Assembly: GCF_900142625.1 (NCBI RefSeq)
Contig: NZ_FRBN01000004.1
Coordinates: forward strand, 124,001 to 188,000
Reading direction: 5' to 3'
Origin: Roseovarius marisflavi
GTDB taxonomy: Bacteria; Pseudomonadota; Alphaproteobacteria; Rhodobacterales; Rhodobacteraceae
DNA: 64,000 nucleotides
The notes beneath the pieces are model-generated. The model did not search any database. It had not been told where the DNA came from and saw only the letters and a list, made by a program, of their open reading frames with translations. Position 1 is the first letter of the stretch; the number at the start of each line of letters is the position of its first letter. Positions 51,701 through 61,027 of this stretch are shown piece by piece. The translations under genes were made by a program, and so were the position numbers.

Positions 51701-53029
51701 TCAGCCCCGGACCAAACGTCCGGCCAAAGAGTTGGTGCCGCTCTCGATGATCTCGACACGGGCCAGATCGCCCACGGCAACATCGGCATTGGCCACGTGA
51801 ACCGCGTGCAGGTAATCTGATTTCCCCATCATCTGCCCCTCAAGGCGACCGGGCTTTTCGAACAAAACCCCCACGGTGCGCCCCACCATCGCGTCCTGAA
51901 TGGCGCGTTGCTGGCGGGTGATCAGGCCTTGCAGACGTTGCAGGCGCTCGGATTTCACATCCTCATCGACCTGCGCGCGCTCGGCGGCGGGGGTGCCGGG
52001 GCGGGTCGAATATTTGAACGAATAGGCATAGCCGTAATTGACCTCTTCAACGAGATCCAGCGTGGCCTGAAAATCGGCTTCGGTCTCTTCCGGGAAACCG
52101 ACGATGAAATCGCCCGACAACAGGATATCGGGGCGCGCCGCGCGAATGCGCTCGATCAGGCGCAGATAGCTTTCGGCGGTATGGCTGCGGTTCATCCGCT
52201 TGAGGATCTTGTCGCTGCCCGACTGCACCGGAAGATGCAGATAGGGCATCAGCTTGGCGCATTCGCCATGCGCCGCGATAAGGTCGTCGCCCATGTCGTT
52301 GGGGTGGCTGGTGGTAAAGCGGATGCGTTCAAGACCGTCGATGTTATTGAGCGCCCAGATCAGCCGCGCCAATGTCCAGTCACCGCCGTCCTCGCCCGCG
52401 CCGTGATAGGCGTTCACGTTCTGGCCCAGAAGGGTGATTTCGCGCACGCCGCGCTCGACCAGGTTGCGGGCCTCTTCGAGGATGCGGCTGGCCGGGCGGC
52501 TTACCTCGGCGCCACGGGTATAGGGCACCACGCAGAACGCACAGAATTTGTCACAGCCCTCCTGCACCGTCAAAAAGGCGGTCGGGCCACGCGCGGCCTT
52601 GGGCCGGTGGCGAAGGGTGTCGAATTTGTCGTCGGCGGGAAAATCGGTATCAAGCGCCGTGCCCCCGGCGCGCACCTTGGCCTCCATCTGGGGCAGTCGG
52701 TGATAGCTTTGCGGCCCGACCACCAGATCGACCAGCGGCTGGCGGCGCATGATCTCTTCGCCCTCGGCCTGCGCGACACAGCCCGCCACGCCGATTTTGA
52801 GATCAGGGTTCGCGGCCTTGAGATCGCGAAAGCGGCCCAGCTCGGAATAGACCTTTTCGGCGGCCTTTTCGCGGATATGACAGGTGTTGAGCAGGATCAT
52901 GTCAGCGTCATCGGGGCTTGTGGTTTCGACATAACCCGCACCGCCCATGGCCTCTGCCATCCGCTCGCTGTCATAGACGTTCATCTGACAGCCATAGGTC
53001 TTGATATAGAGTTTTTTCACATCGGCCAT
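51701..53029 (-). CDS. miaB: tRNA-2-methylthio-N6-dimethylallyladenosine synthase MiaB
   Basis: 442 residues. ATG 53029 is chosen because the sequence from [21 protein letters not shown] matches MiaB; a longer frame upstream lacks similarity. Three domains are visible: the N-terminal UPF0004 with 4Fe-4S Cys in [26 protein letters not shown] and [12 protein letters not shown]-like positions, the radical SAM core with [17 protein letters not shown] and the C-terminal TRAM domain ([18 protein letters not shown]). It methylthiolates i6A37 in tRNAs. It is usually followed by phoH and ybeY; here it is separated from phoH by two envelope genes and reversed relative to ybeY. Confidence 0.95.
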   Translation of the reverse strand: MADVKKLYIKTYGCQMNVYDSERMAEAMGGAGYVETTSPDDADMILLNTCHIREKAAEKVYSELGRFRDLKAANPDLKIGVAGCVAQAEGEEIMRRQPLVDLVVGPQSYHRLPQMEAKVRAGGTALDTDFPADDKFDTLRHRPKAARGPTAFLTVQEGCDKFCAFCVVPYTRGAEVSRPASRILEEARNLVERGVREITLLGQNVNAYHGAGEDGGDWTLARLIWALNNIDGLERIRFTTSHPNDMGDDLIAAHGECAKLMPYLHLPVQSGSDKILKRMNRSHTAESYLRLIERIRAARPDILLSGDFIVGFPEETEADFQATLDLVEEVNYGYAYSFKYSTRPGTPAAERAQVDEDVKSERLQRLQGLITRQQRAIQDAMVGRTVGVLFEKPGRLEGQMMGKSDYLHAVHVANADVAVGDLARVEIIESGTNSLAGRLVRG

Positions 53030-53138
53030 ATGCCCGGCTCCTGCCATGGTTTCAGGGGGCCTGACTACATCACTTTCAGGGGCACTTGCAATGCGTCTGC
53101 GTTTGGCCGATTCTTGCACCAAAAGGACCGAGCAACGC

Positions 53139-54014
53139 ATGCCCTCACCGCGCCTCAGAGACTTTCTTGCCAACCCCGGCAAGGCCCTTGCAAAAGGGCC
53201 TGTGGCCATGGTGTTTGCCGAAGATGAGACCGAGCTTAATTCGACCCTGCGCCATCATCTTGATTCGGGGTTCAAATCGGTGCTGGCGTTCTTGCCGGAC
53301 AACTTTGATCTCGCCCCCGACGTGGCACAGGCCGAGACTGTTTACCGCATCCAGCATGATCTTTCGGGCGGCGACAGCCTGAGCGAGGCGGTCAATGCGG
53401 TGATTGCCGCCGCGCCGGGGCTTTGGATGTATTACTGCTACAACGCCGAATACCTGTTCTATCCGTTCTGCGAAACGCGCACCGTCGGGGAAATGCTTGC
53501 CTTTCACGCCGAAGAGCGGCGCGACGCGATGCTGTGCTATGTGATCGACCTTTATGCCGACGATCTTGATACCCATTCAAATGCGGTCTCGCTGGAACAT
53601 GCGCATATGGACAAATCCGGCTATTATGCGCTTGCCCGGCCCGATCCGGGCAATCACAACCACGCCAAGGAACGCCAGCTTGATTTCTTCGGCGGCCTGC
53701 GGTGGCGCTATGAAGAGCATATCCCGTCCAAGCGCCGCAAGATCGACCGGATCGCGCTTTTCAAGGCCAGGCCGGGGCTGATCCTGCGCGAGGATCACAC
53801 GTTCAGCGAGGAAGAATACAACACCTATGCCTGTCCCTGGCATCACAATCTGACAAGTGCGATCGTATCTTTTCGCACCGCCAAGGCGCTCAAGCGCAAC
53901 CCCGGCTCGACCTTTGATATCCACACGTTCAAGTGGCACAATTCCATTCCGTTTGACTGGCATTCGCGACAATTGCTGGATCTGGGGTTGATGGAACCGG
54001 GGCAGTGGTTCTAG
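53139..54014 (+). CDS. Glycosyltransferase-family-2-like protein (Glyco_tranf_2_4 type)
   Basis: 291 residues from ATG 53139; two earlier in-frame starts (53046, 53091) overlap the miaB 5' end. The protein has a Rossmann-like N-terminus ([20 protein letters not shown]), a mid-region DMYADDLDT-like segment ([20 protein letters not shown]) and a late [20 protein letters not shown] and [18 protein letters not shown] that are characteristic of Rhodobacteraceae proteins annotated as hypothetical or family 2 glycosyltransferases. No signal or membrane segments. It is divergent from miaB and ends 10 bp before an IS3 remnant. Confidence 0.6.
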   Translation: MPSPRLRDFLANPGKALAKGPVAMVFAEDETELNSTLRHHLDSGFKSVLAFLPDNFDLAPDVAQAETVYRIQHDLSGGDSLSEAVNAVIAAAPGLWMYYCYNAEYLFYPFCETRTVGEMLAFHAEERRDAMLCYVIDLYADDLDTHSNAVSLEHAHMDKSGYYALARPDPGNHNHAKERQLDFFGGLRWRYEEHIPSKRRKIDRIALFKARPGLILREDHTFSEEEYNTYACPWHHNLTSAIVSFRTAKALKRNPGSTFDIHTFKWHNSIPFDWHSRQLLDLGLMEPGQWF

Positions 54015-54023
54015 TCAGGCATT

Positions 54024-54125
54024 TGGCGGCTCTCAAATTCGCTGGATGCCAGCTTTTGCGCTGAAGCCCTGGAGGAGGCTATTTCCAGCTACGGCAAGCC
54101 AGAGGTCATGAATGCGGACAATCAT
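54024..54125 (+). mobile_element. IS3-family transposase fragment (rve integrase domain)
   Basis: Thirty-four codons read WRLSNSLDASFCAEALEEAI then SSYGKPEVMNADNH, matching the region before and at the conserved N-T-D-Q step of the IS3-family OrfB DDE domain (here NADNH). There is no start codon, catalytic glutamate or terminal inverted repeat, so it is a scrap from an old insertion. Confidence 0.75.
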
Positions 54126-54491
54126 ATGATAGTCTCCGGTTCTCGGGTGGTTTGACTCAAACAGCGACCGACCTGACACGAGTCTTTCCCTGGACCTGTC
54201 GACTGCCCGGGAACGCCTTGCGGTGAGGCTTTGTCTCGAAGATGCCGCGTGACCCAGGAAGGGCCTGACCATCTGGTCTCATGACTGTCCTGAAAAGCAG
54301 GACCACTTCATTCTGAGCGCTCCGATGTGCATGTTTATGAATCTGTTCAGGCCCCGCGACCTCGGTTGCCTTTGCTCAAGACGTTTACCTCGAACCGGGG
54401 GGCTGGCTTCTCAAGCTTGCTGTCGGGTCATCTCGGACGTAATAGGGATGCATCCTTACACTTCCACTTCCAGCATTCTGCGTGAGCTTCC
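54126..54491. other. 366-bp non-coding debris between IS3 remnant and ybeY
   Basis: No gene, promoter or intact IS end is supported. The base composition is more balanced than in neighbouring genes. A short stem (GTCCTG/CAGGAC around AAAAG, near 54287-54303) occurs. This stretch, with the IS3 scrap, is the right-hand candidate breakpoint of the proposed inversion. Confidence 0.45.
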
Positions 54492-54980
54492 ATGTTAACT
54501 GAAATCCTGATTGAAGATGAGCGCTGGGCCCTCCTGGATTTCAGCCCACTTGCCGAACGCGCGGCCCAGGCCACCCTGATCCATCTCGGCCTTGATCCCG
54601 CCGATTGGGAAATCAGCATTCTGGGCTGTGACGATGCGCGCATAGCCGTGCTGAACGCGGATTTTCGTGAAAAGCCGCAGGCGACCAATGTGCTGTCCTG
54701 GCCAAGCGAAGAGCGCGCGGCGCAAACCCCCGGCGCGCTGCCCGATCTGCCGGTGCCGGGCCCGGATGCTGGGCTTGGCGATATCGCCATCGCCTATGAC
54801 ACCTGCGCCGCCGAGGCGGAAGCTGGCAACAAGCCGCTTGCGGATCATGTGACGCACTTGATTGTTCACGCGGTGTTACATTTGTTGGGTTATGATCATA
54901 TCCGTGACCAAGATGCCACTTTGATGGAAGCAACCGAAGTGGCGATACTTGGCAAACTGGGGTTACCTGACCCATATTAG
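54492..54980 (+). CDS. ybeY: Endoribonuclease YbeY (16S rRNA maturation)
   Basis: 162 residues, typical for YbeY. The metal-binding motif HAVLHLLGYDH gives H126, H130 and H136, and the upstream NVLSWPSEE resembles the conserved NVLSFP region. The enzyme processes the 3' end of 16S rRNA and takes part in 70S quality control. The start ATG 54492 sits directly after the non-coding debris. It is followed by corC, lnt, metK and trmB on the same strand. Confidence 0.94.
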   Translation: MLTEILIEDERWALLDFSPLAERAAQATLIHLGLDPADWEISILGCDDARIAVLNADFREKPQATNVLSWPSEERAAQTPGALPDLPVPGPDAGLGDIAIAYDTCAAEAEAGNKPLADHVTHLIVHAVLHLLGYDHIRDQDATLMEATEVAILGKLGLPDPY

Positions 54981-55019
54981 GACATTGGGCGCTTGTGCCC
55001 GCAAACTAGAAAGAGACGG

Positions 55020-55907
55020 ATGGGCGAGAGTATCGACGGGTCTTCTAACGCAGCGCAAAGCGCGCAGCCGGAAGACCAAACGGCAAGTGAAGAAACAGGC
55101 GGTTTTTTTCGCCGTTTCATAGGTGTGTTCAACCCCACCGATGCCACTGCTTTGGACGAGCAAGAAGATGCAACGCCGACCAACGGCGGCTTTGGCATGC
55201 GCAACCTGCGTGACATGGCGGTCGAAGACGTGGCCATCCCCAAGGCCGATATCGTCTCGGTGCCCGCTACCATAACCAAGGACGAGCTGGTGCATGTTTT
55301 CCGCAACAGCGGCATGACCCGCCTGCCGGTCTATGAGGGCACGCTGGATACGCCGATCGGCATGGTGCACCTCAAGGATTTCGCGCTCAAGCACGGGTTC
55401 AACGGCAATGGCGGGCGCTTTTCGCTCAAGCGGATGCTGCGGCCCTTGCTGTTCGTGCCGCCCTCGATGCCGATTGGCGTGCTTTTGCAAAAGATGCAGG
55501 CCGAGCGGCGCCACATGGCGCTTGTGATCGACGAATATGGCGGCGTTGACGGGCTTGTCACCATCGAAGACCTGATCGAACAGGTCGTCGGCGAGATCGA
55601 GGACGAGCATGACATCGACGAGGGCCATTTCTGGAACGAGGAAAGCCCAGGCTGTTACGTGGCGCTCGCCAAAACCCCGCTTGAGGATTTCGAGGCAGAG
55701 ATCGGCCAATCGCTGACGGATGTGGATTCGGTCGATGAAGAGGAAATCGACACGCTCGGCGGGCTGGTCTTCATGCTGCTTGGCCGGGTGCCGGTGCGCG
55801 GCGAGGTGATCGAGCATCCCGCCGGGCCGGTGATCGAGGTGATGGAGGCCGATCCGCGCCGGGTGAAACGCCTGCGCGTCCGGCTTGCCGAGCCGGTGAA
55901 TGGCTAA
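55020..55907 (+). CDS. corC: CorC/HlyC family CBS-domain protein (YbeX)
   Basis: 295 residues from ATG 55020 (AGAGACGG upstream); a TTG at 54993 is less likely. After a Ser/Glu-rich N-terminus come a CBS pair (ITKDELVHVFRNSGMTRLPV to HMALVIDEYGGVDGLVTIED) and the C-terminal CorC_HlyC domain (VDSVDEEEIDTLGGLVFMLLG). No membrane segments are present, so this is the soluble form encoded beside ybeY and lnt and associated with magnesium/cobalt homeostasis or ribosome-linked functions. Its stop overlaps lnt by 8 bp. Confidence 0.92.
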   Translation: MGESIDGSSNAAQSAQPEDQTASEETGGFFRRFIGVFNPTDATALDEQEDATPTNGGFGMRNLRDMAVEDVAIPKADIVSVPATITKDELVHVFRNSGMTRLPVYEGTLDTPIGMVHLKDFALKHGFNGNGGRFSLKRMLRPLLFVPPSMPIGVLLQKMQAERRHMALVIDEYGGVDGLVTIEDLIEQVVGEIEDEHDIDEGHFWNEESPGCYVALAKTPLEDFEAEIGQSLTDVDSVDEEEIDTLGGLVFMLLGRVPVRGEVIEHPAGPVIEVMEADPRRVKRLRVRLAEPVNG

Positions 55908-57423
55908 CCTTTCAGGCCTGCCGGACCGGGCCTTGTGCCGCCTTGTCGGCTTGGCGCCCCTGCGCCGCTGGCTAAGTGTCATTGCGATCGGCGCACTCGC
56001 CGCTCTGGGGCAGGCGCCATTTGGCCTTTGGCCGGTGACCCTTGTGATGGTCGCGCTGCTCTTTGGACTTTTTCTCAAGGTCTCTGACTGGCGTCAGGCG
56101 GCGGGGCTCGGCTGGGCCTTTGGCACCGGGTATTTCCTTGTGGCGCTCAGCTGGATCGTCGAGCCCTTTCTGGTCGATGTGGCGCGCCACGGCTGGATGG
56201 CGCCTTTCGCCTTGTTGGGTCTGGCGGCGGGGCTTGCCCTGTTCTTTGCGGCCGGCCTTGCGCTTGGCCGTGCGCCGGGGGGCGGTGCGGCCGGATTTAT
56301 CGGCGGGCCTGGCTTGGCCGAGGCCGCGCGCGGATATATTTTCACCGGGTTTCCATGGGCACAGCCGGGGCATGTGTTGATTGATACGGGCCTGTTGCAC
56401 TGGGCCTCTTATGCGGGAGCGCTCGGGCTGACGGCGCTTGTGCTTGGCGGGGCAGCGGCGCTTTGGCATGCGGTGTCGGGCGGGCGGGTCGCCGCCGTGG
56501 TGGTGGTTGCGCTTGGCTTGCTCTGGCCCTTGGGCGCCGGTTTGCGCCCCGATGCGGCGGCGCAGACCGGCGCGCCGACCGTGCGCCTGATCCAGCCCAA
56601 TGCGCCGCAGCATGAAAAGTGGCAGGCTGACAAGATACAGGGGTTTTTCGACCGCCAGATCCTGTTCACGCAGGCGGGGGAGCAACGCCCCGATCTGATC
56701 GTCTGGCCGGAAACGGCGGTGCCGGTCATGCTCAACAACGCCGCGCCGACGCTTGAGGTGATCTCGGCGGCCGCGGGCGGCGTGCCGGTGGTCGTGGGGT
56801 TACAACGCCATGACGATCGGCGGCTTTTCAACTCGCTGGCGCTGGTTGAGGCGGGCGGCACCGTCGCGGCGGTCTATGACAAGCATCATCTGGTGCCCTT
56901 TGGCGAATATGTGCCCTATGGCGACTGGCTTGGGCAGATCGGCATTCACGGCCTCGCCGCAAATGAGGGGCAGGGCTATTCCTCGGGGCCGGGGGCGCAG
57001 GTGATCGACATTGGGGGGCTTGGCGCGGCCCTGCCGCTGATCTGTTACGAGGGGGTCTTTGCGCAGGATGTCCTGTCGGCGCCCCGGCGGGCGGATTTCA
57101 TGCTTTTGATCACCAATGACGCCTGGTTCGGGCAGGTCTCGGGGCCCTATCAGCATCTGGCACAGGCCCGGCTGCGCAGCGCCGAACAGGGCCTGCCGAT
57201 GATCCGGGTCGCCAATACCGGCGTCTCGGCGATGATAGACGCCACTGGCCGGATCACGGCCCGCATCCCGATGGGACAGGCAGGCTGGCGCGATGCGCCC
57301 TTGCCGCCGCCCCTGCCGCCGACGTTTTATGCGCGCACCGGCGATCTTGGGGCGATCGTGCTTTTCGCTCTGCTGCTTGCGCTGTCACGCATTGGCCACA
57401 GGAAAAACGCCCGCCGCATATAG
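55900..57423 (+). CDS. lnt: Apolipoprotein N-acyltransferase
   Basis: 507 residues. Six to seven N-terminal membrane helices (including ALFFAAGLALGRAPGGGAAG) precede a periplasmic nitrilase-fold domain with the catalytic triad E271 (VWPETAVPVM), K328 (YDKHHLVPFGEYVPYG) and C382 (LPLICYEGVFAQD). It transfers the third acyl chain onto the N-terminal Cys of lipoproteins in the inner membrane. It overlaps corC by 8 bp. The next gene, metK, is separated by a 91-bp leader holding a riboswitch. Confidence 0.95.
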   Translation: MANLSGLPDRALCRLVGLAPLRRWLSVIAIGALAALGQAPFGLWPVTLVMVALLFGLFLKVSDWRQAAGLGWAFGTGYFLVALSWIVEPFLVDVARHGWMAPFALLGLAAGLALFFAAGLALGRAPGGGAAGFIGGPGLAEAARGYIFTGFPWAQPGHVLIDTGLLHWASYAGALGLTALVLGGAAALWHAVSGGRVAAVVVVALGLLWPLGAGLRPDAAAQTGAPTVRLIQPNAPQHEKWQADKIQGFFDRQILFTQAGEQRPDLIVWPETAVPVMLNNAAPTLEVISAAAGGVPVVVGLQRHDDRRLFNSLALVEAGGTVAAVYDKHHLVPFGEYVPYGDWLGQIGIHGLAANEGQGYSSGPGAQVIDIGGLGAALPLICYEGVFAQDVLSAPRRADFMLLITNDAWFGQVSGPYQHLAQARLRSAEQGLPMIRVANTGVSAMIDATGRITARIPMGQAGWRDAPLPPPLPPTFYARTGDLGAIVLFALLLALSRIGHRKNARRI

Positions 57424-57463
57424 TGATTGACGCCATCGGGGCAGGGGCGTAACCAAGCTCGCA

Positions 57464-57509
57464 TTCGTCACAACGGCTTCCTGACGTGGCGCAAGAGTAT
57501 ATTGGAGCG
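57464..57509 (+). ncRNA. SAM/SAH riboswitch controlling metK
   Basis: Just before metK the leader has CGTCACAACGGCTTCCTGAC (57466-57485), GTGGCG and, after a linker, ATTGGAGCG with the ribosome-binding GGAG (57504-57507). CGUCAC (57466-57471) pairs with GUGGCG (57486-57491); the CUUCC part pairs with GGAG as a pseudoknot that hides the Shine-Dalgarno sequence. Order and core words match the SAM/SAH class described for Rhodobacterales metK leaders (core ACAACGGCUUCCUG..GUG..UUGGAG). Ligand binding would lower MetK translation. Confidence 0.88.
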
Positions 57510-57514
57510 TTTTC

Positions 57515-58681
57515 ATGGCAAGACAGAACTATCTTTTCACTTCCGAGTCGGTCTCGGAAGGGCATCCCGACAAGGTGTGTGATCGCATCTCTGACGCGAT
57601 CCTTGATGCCTTTCTGGCGGAAGAGGCCAATGCCCGCGTGGCCTGCGAAACATTCGCCACAACCAACTGTGTCGTCGTCGGCGGCGAGGTGGGTCTTTCT
57701 GATCCTGCGCGCCTCAAGACCTTCATGGGTGGCGTTGAGGATATCGTGCGCGAATGTGTGCGCGACATCGGATATGAACAGGAAAAGTTCCACTGGAAAA
57801 ACCTGTCGTTCCAGAACCTGCTGCACCCGCAGTCGGCGCATATCGCGCAGGGCGTGGATCGCGACGGCGCCGGGGACCAGGGCATCATGTTCGGCTATGC
57901 GGTTGATGAAACAAAAGAATTGATGCCGGCCCCCATTCTCTATGCTCATGCGATCCTCAAGCGGCTTGCAGAGGCGCGCAAATCCGGGGCCGAGCCGACA
58001 CTTGGGCCGGATGCCAAGTCACAGCTGACCCTGCGCTATGAAGACGGTCGCCCGGTCGAGGTCACACAGCTTGTTCTGTCGACCCAGCACACCGATGAAA
58101 GCCAGACCAGCGACGACATTCGCGCCATTGTCGAGCCCTATATCAAAGAGGTTCTCCCGGCCGGTTGGCTGACCGAGAAAACCGAATGGTGGGTGAACCC
58201 GACCGGCACCTTCGTGATCGGTGGGCCGGATGGCGATGCAGGCCTGACCGGGCGCAAGATCATCGTGGATACCTATGGCGGCGCGGCCCCGCATGGCGGC
58301 GGCGCGTTCTCGGGCAAGGACCCGACAAAAGTGGACCGTTCGGCGGCCTATGCGGCGCGCTATCTGGCCAAGAACGTGGTTGCGGCAGGTCTGGCAGCAC
58401 GCTGCACCCTGCAGCTCAGCTATGCGATCGGTGTGGCCAAGCCGCTGTCGATCTATGTCGATACGCATGGCACCGGGCAGGTGGATGACATGCGGATCGA
58501 AAAAGCGGTCGAGGCCTGCATGGACCTTACCCCGCGCGGCATCCGCGAGCATCTTGACCTCTGCCGCCCGATCTATTCGCGCACAGCGGCCTATGGCCAT
58601 TTCGGCCGCGCACCCGAGGCCGATGGCGGCTTTAGCTGGGAACGCACCGATCTGATCGAGGCCTTGAAAAAGGCAGTTTAA
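57515..58681 (+). CDS. metK: S-adenosylmethionine synthetase
   Basis: 388 residues. Signatures of MAT are complete: [20 protein letters not shown] at the N-terminus (ATP and methionine site), [17 protein letters not shown], and the [19 protein letters not shown] loop with the phosphate-binding Lys and metal-binding Asp. It makes SAM from methionine and ATP. The ribosome site is inside the upstream riboswitch. Its stop is 44 bp before trmB, with a terminator-like hairpin in the gap. Confidence 0.97.
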   Translation: MARQNYLFTSESVSEGHPDKVCDRISDAILDAFLAEEANARVACETFATTNCVVVGGEVGLSDPARLKTFMGGVEDIVRECVRDIGYEQEKFHWKNLSFQNLLHPQSAHIAQGVDRDGAGDQGIMFGYAVDETKELMPAPILYAHAILKRLAEARKSGAEPTLGPDAKSQLTLRYEDGRPVEVTQLVLSTQHTDESQTSDDIRAIVEPYIKEVLPAGWLTEKTEWWVNPTGTFVIGGPDGDAGLTGRKIIVDTYGGAAPHGGGAFSGKDPTKVDRSAAYAARYLAKNVVAAGLAARCTLQLSYAIGVAKPLSIYVDTHGTGQVDDMRIEKAVEACMDLTPRGIREHLDLCRPIYSRTAAYGHFGRAPEADGGFSWERTDLIEALKKAV

Positions 58682-58689
58682 TCAAGGGG

Positions 58690-58717
58690 CTGGCGCGCGT
58701 TCTTCGCGTGCCAGTTT
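58690..58717 (+). terminator. Stem-loop behind metK
   Basis: CTGGCGCGCG (58690-58699) pairs with CGCGTGCCAG (58705-58714) over 10 bp (one G-U) with a TTCTT loop and a short TTT. It lies 8 bp after metK and 12 bp before trmB, so it probably attenuates rather than fully separates them. Confidence 0.6.
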
Positions 58718-58725
58718 AACTGAAT

Positions 58726-59439
58726 ATGAAGCGCGACACACATCCTTCAGGCGCGCCTTGGCGCAACTTTTATGGTCGGTTCAAGGGCAAGACCCTGCGG
58801 CCAAGCCAAGAGACCTATCTTGACGAAGATCTGGCGAAACTATCGCCGGGGGCGGTCGGATGGGACGAGAACCCTGACCGCGAAAACATTGATCTCAAAG
58901 CGCTTTTTGGCGACAAGGATGTCTGGCTCGAGATCGGCTTTGGCGGTGGCGAGCACATGGTGCATCAGGCCGTTCAAAACCCTGACGTCGGCATCATCGG
59001 CTGCGAGCCTTTCATCAATGGCGTGGCCATGCTCCTGGGGAAAATCCGCGCGGCCGAGGCGGATAACATCAAGGTTTATCCCGGTGACGTGCGGCACATG
59101 TTTGACGTTTTGCCAGACGCCTCGATTTCGCGGGCGTTTCTTCTTTATCCTGATCCATGGCCGAAAAAACGCCATCACAGACGCCGCTTTGTCACGCAAG
59201 AGCATTTAACTCCGCTCTGCAAGGTTCTGAAAAAAGGCGCTATTTTCCGTGTGGCAACGGACATTCCCGATTATGTCCGCCAAACTCTTGAAGAGGTGCC
59301 GCACCATGGCTTCGAGTGGCTTGCAGAGCGCCCCAGTGATTGGCGCGAGCCCTGGGATGACTGGATATCAACGCGCTATGAGCAAAAGGCCCTGCGCGAG
59401 GGGCGCGTGCCGCATTACCTGACGTTCCGCAAAATCTAA
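58726..59439 (+). CDS. trmB: tRNA (guanine-N7-)-methyltransferase TrmB
   Basis: 237 residues, the length of TrmB. The SAM-binding VWLEIGFGGGEHMVHQAVQN, the GCEPFINGVAMLLGKIR second strand, and YPDPWPKKRHHRRRFVTQEH, the TrmB-specific motif, are visible. It methylates G46 in tRNA variable loops. It follows metK on the same strand, a common order. It converges on argE. Confidence 0.95.
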   Translation: MKRDTHPSGAPWRNFYGRFKGKTLRPSQETYLDEDLAKLSPGAVGWDENPDRENIDLKALFGDKDVWLEIGFGGGEHMVHQAVQNPDVGIIGCEPFINGVAMLLGKIRAAEADNIKVYPGDVRHMFDVLPDASISRAFLLYPDPWPKKRHHRRRFVTQEHLTPLCKVLKKGAIFRVATDIPDYVRQTLEEVPHHGFEWLAERPSDWREPWDDWISTRYEQKALREGRVPHYLTFRKI

Positions 59440-59468
59440 GGCTCGTCCGGCAAGGGGCGGATGAGCGC

Positions 59469-60632
59469 TCAGGCGGCCAGCTTGGTGCCAAGTCGGCCCA
59501 GCATATCGAGGCACTGCTGAAGCTGATCGAGCGACACATATTCATCGGGCTTGTGGGCCTGATCAATCGAGCCGGGCCCGCAGACCACCGCAGACATGCC
59601 GTATTGCTGAAAGATGCCGGCCTCGGTGCCGAACGGCACAAGCTCTGCCCCATTGGCGCCGGTCAGCTCCATCAGGATCGCCTTGGCCTCGTTCATTTCC
59701 GCAGGTTCCAGCCCGTCAACCTCGCCGATGACTTCGGTCACGATATTGGCGTCGGGGCAAATGCTTTGCATGGCGGGCAAGAGCACGTCGCGGCAATACT
59801 GGCGCAGGTCGTCCTTGACGAAAGCGGCGTCCGAGGCCTGAACCGGGCGCATTTCCCACTCGATGCTGGCATTCGAGGCAATCACGTTATGGGCCACGCC
59901 GCCCTTTACGCTGCCGGTGTTGATCGTGGTCCAGGGCGGCTCAAAGCGGCTGTCGCTTGGCGCACGCGCGCGCAGCGCATCCTTGAGCGCCAGCAGGCGA
60001 TTGATGTAGCGCGCCGCATATTCCACCGCGTTCACGCCGCGGTCCGGGGCCGAGCCATGGCCCGCAAGCCCGCTGAAGTGGGTGGTATATTCATAGCACC
60101 CCTTGTGGCCCTCGATGATGCGCATGCTGGTCGGCTCGCCGATGATCGCCACGCCGGGGCGGATGCCCTTGGCCTTGAGGCTGTCGACAAGGGCCTGCGC
60201 CCCGAAACAGCCCACCTCTTCGTCATAGGTAAAGGCGAAATGCAGCGGGCGATCCCTGACCTGTTCGGCAAAGACCGGGGCCATGGCGGTGGCGGCGGCG
60301 ATAAAGCCCTTCATGTCACAGGTGCCGCGCCCGTAAAGATGGCCGTCATGCTCAATCAACTCGAACGGATCGCTGGCCCAATCCTGTTCGGCCACGGGCA
60401 CCACATCAGAATGACCCGACAGAACGATGCCGCCATCCACCTCGGGGCCGATGGTGGCGAAGAGGTTGGCCTTATGGCCGATTTCGTCATGAAAGATATC
60501 TACCCGCGCCCCATGGGATTCAAGCACATGCGCAAGATAGGCGATCATATCGAGATTGCTCATTTCCGAAACGGTCGGAAAGGCGATCAGATCGTGCAAA
60601 AGCGCGACGGTATCGGAAAGCATGGTGCGCAC
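59469..60632 (-). CDS. argE: Acetylornithine deacetylase
   Basis: 387 residues from GTG 60632, which has AAGGA at 8-bp spacing; ATG 60623 is three codons on and a TTG lies at 60638. The M20 peptidase metal ligands are seen in VLSGHSDVVPV, GRGTCDMKGFIAAATAMAPV and the TYDEEVGCFGAQALV (catalytic Glu pair), with dimerisation domain HFSGLAGHGSAPDRGVNAVE. The sequence fits ArgE, with IGEPTSMRIIEGHKGCYEYT conserved. It hydrolyses N-acetylornithine to ornithine (or a related N-acyl amino acid). Confidence 0.88.
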   Translation of the reverse strand: MRTMLSDTVALLHDLIAFPTVSEMSNLDMIAYLAHVLESHGARVDIFHDEIGHKANLFATIGPEVDGGIVLSGHSDVVPVAEQDWASDPFELIEHDGHLYGRGTCDMKGFIAAATAMAPVFAEQVRDRPLHFAFTYDEEVGCFGAQALVDSLKAKGIRPGVAIIGEPTSMRIIEGHKGCYEYTTHFSGLAGHGSAPDRGVNAVEYAARYINRLLALKDALRARAPSDSRFEPPWTTINTGSVKGGVAHNVIASNASIEWEMRPVQASDAAFVKDDLRQYCRDVLLPAMQSICPDANIVTEVIGEVDGLEPAEMNEAKAILMELTGANGAELVPFGTEAGIFQQYGMSAVVCGPGSIDQAHKPDEYVSLDQLQQCLDMLGRLGTKLAA

Positions 60633-61027
60633 GGGCAATATCCTTGGCGGTTTGAAGGTCGTTGAGACTGCGTGACTGTGTTGAGCATGGCCAAGCCCGT
60701 CAAGCCCTGAGGGTGTAAATTTCCCAGGATGACACCGCCGAAAGCGAGGTGAAGAGTTGCAATTGCGACTCTGAGTGGTGGATGGGTGTGTGAATTCAGT
60801 CTCACACCGCTAGATATCTGGCAAATATGCTCATTTTGTCCGAATCACTTCAAAAACATCTAGCGATTGTGTCTAAGAAACGGGAATTGGAAGGCAGAAA
60901 AGTAAAGTGATGCGCCAAAGTATTACGTTGTGAGGCTTAAAGTGGTGGTGTTAAGAGAGCGATTGATTATGTTGCCTGCACGGGTGCGGGCCCGTCGCAG
61001 CGTGGGTCGGTTCTGGGTCAAGGTGGT
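60633..61027. other. 395-bp intergenic region between argE and adhesin
   Basis: Contains an 18-bp near-palindrome GAGTTGCAATTGCGACTC at 60754-60771 and a second weaker dyad around GTGTGTGAATTCAGTCTCACAC (60786-60807). The composition is AT-richer around 60810-60910. In the adhesin frame, sequence with a family-like N-terminus (VKRAIDYVACTGAGPSQRGS) is open from 60941 but has no ATG, GTG or TTG start before 61028. Confidence 0.45.

Noticed and set aside
54015-54491. Intact insertion sequence
   Set aside because: Only 34 codons of an IS3-type transposase can be read; no inverted repeats, target duplication or catalytic residues remain.
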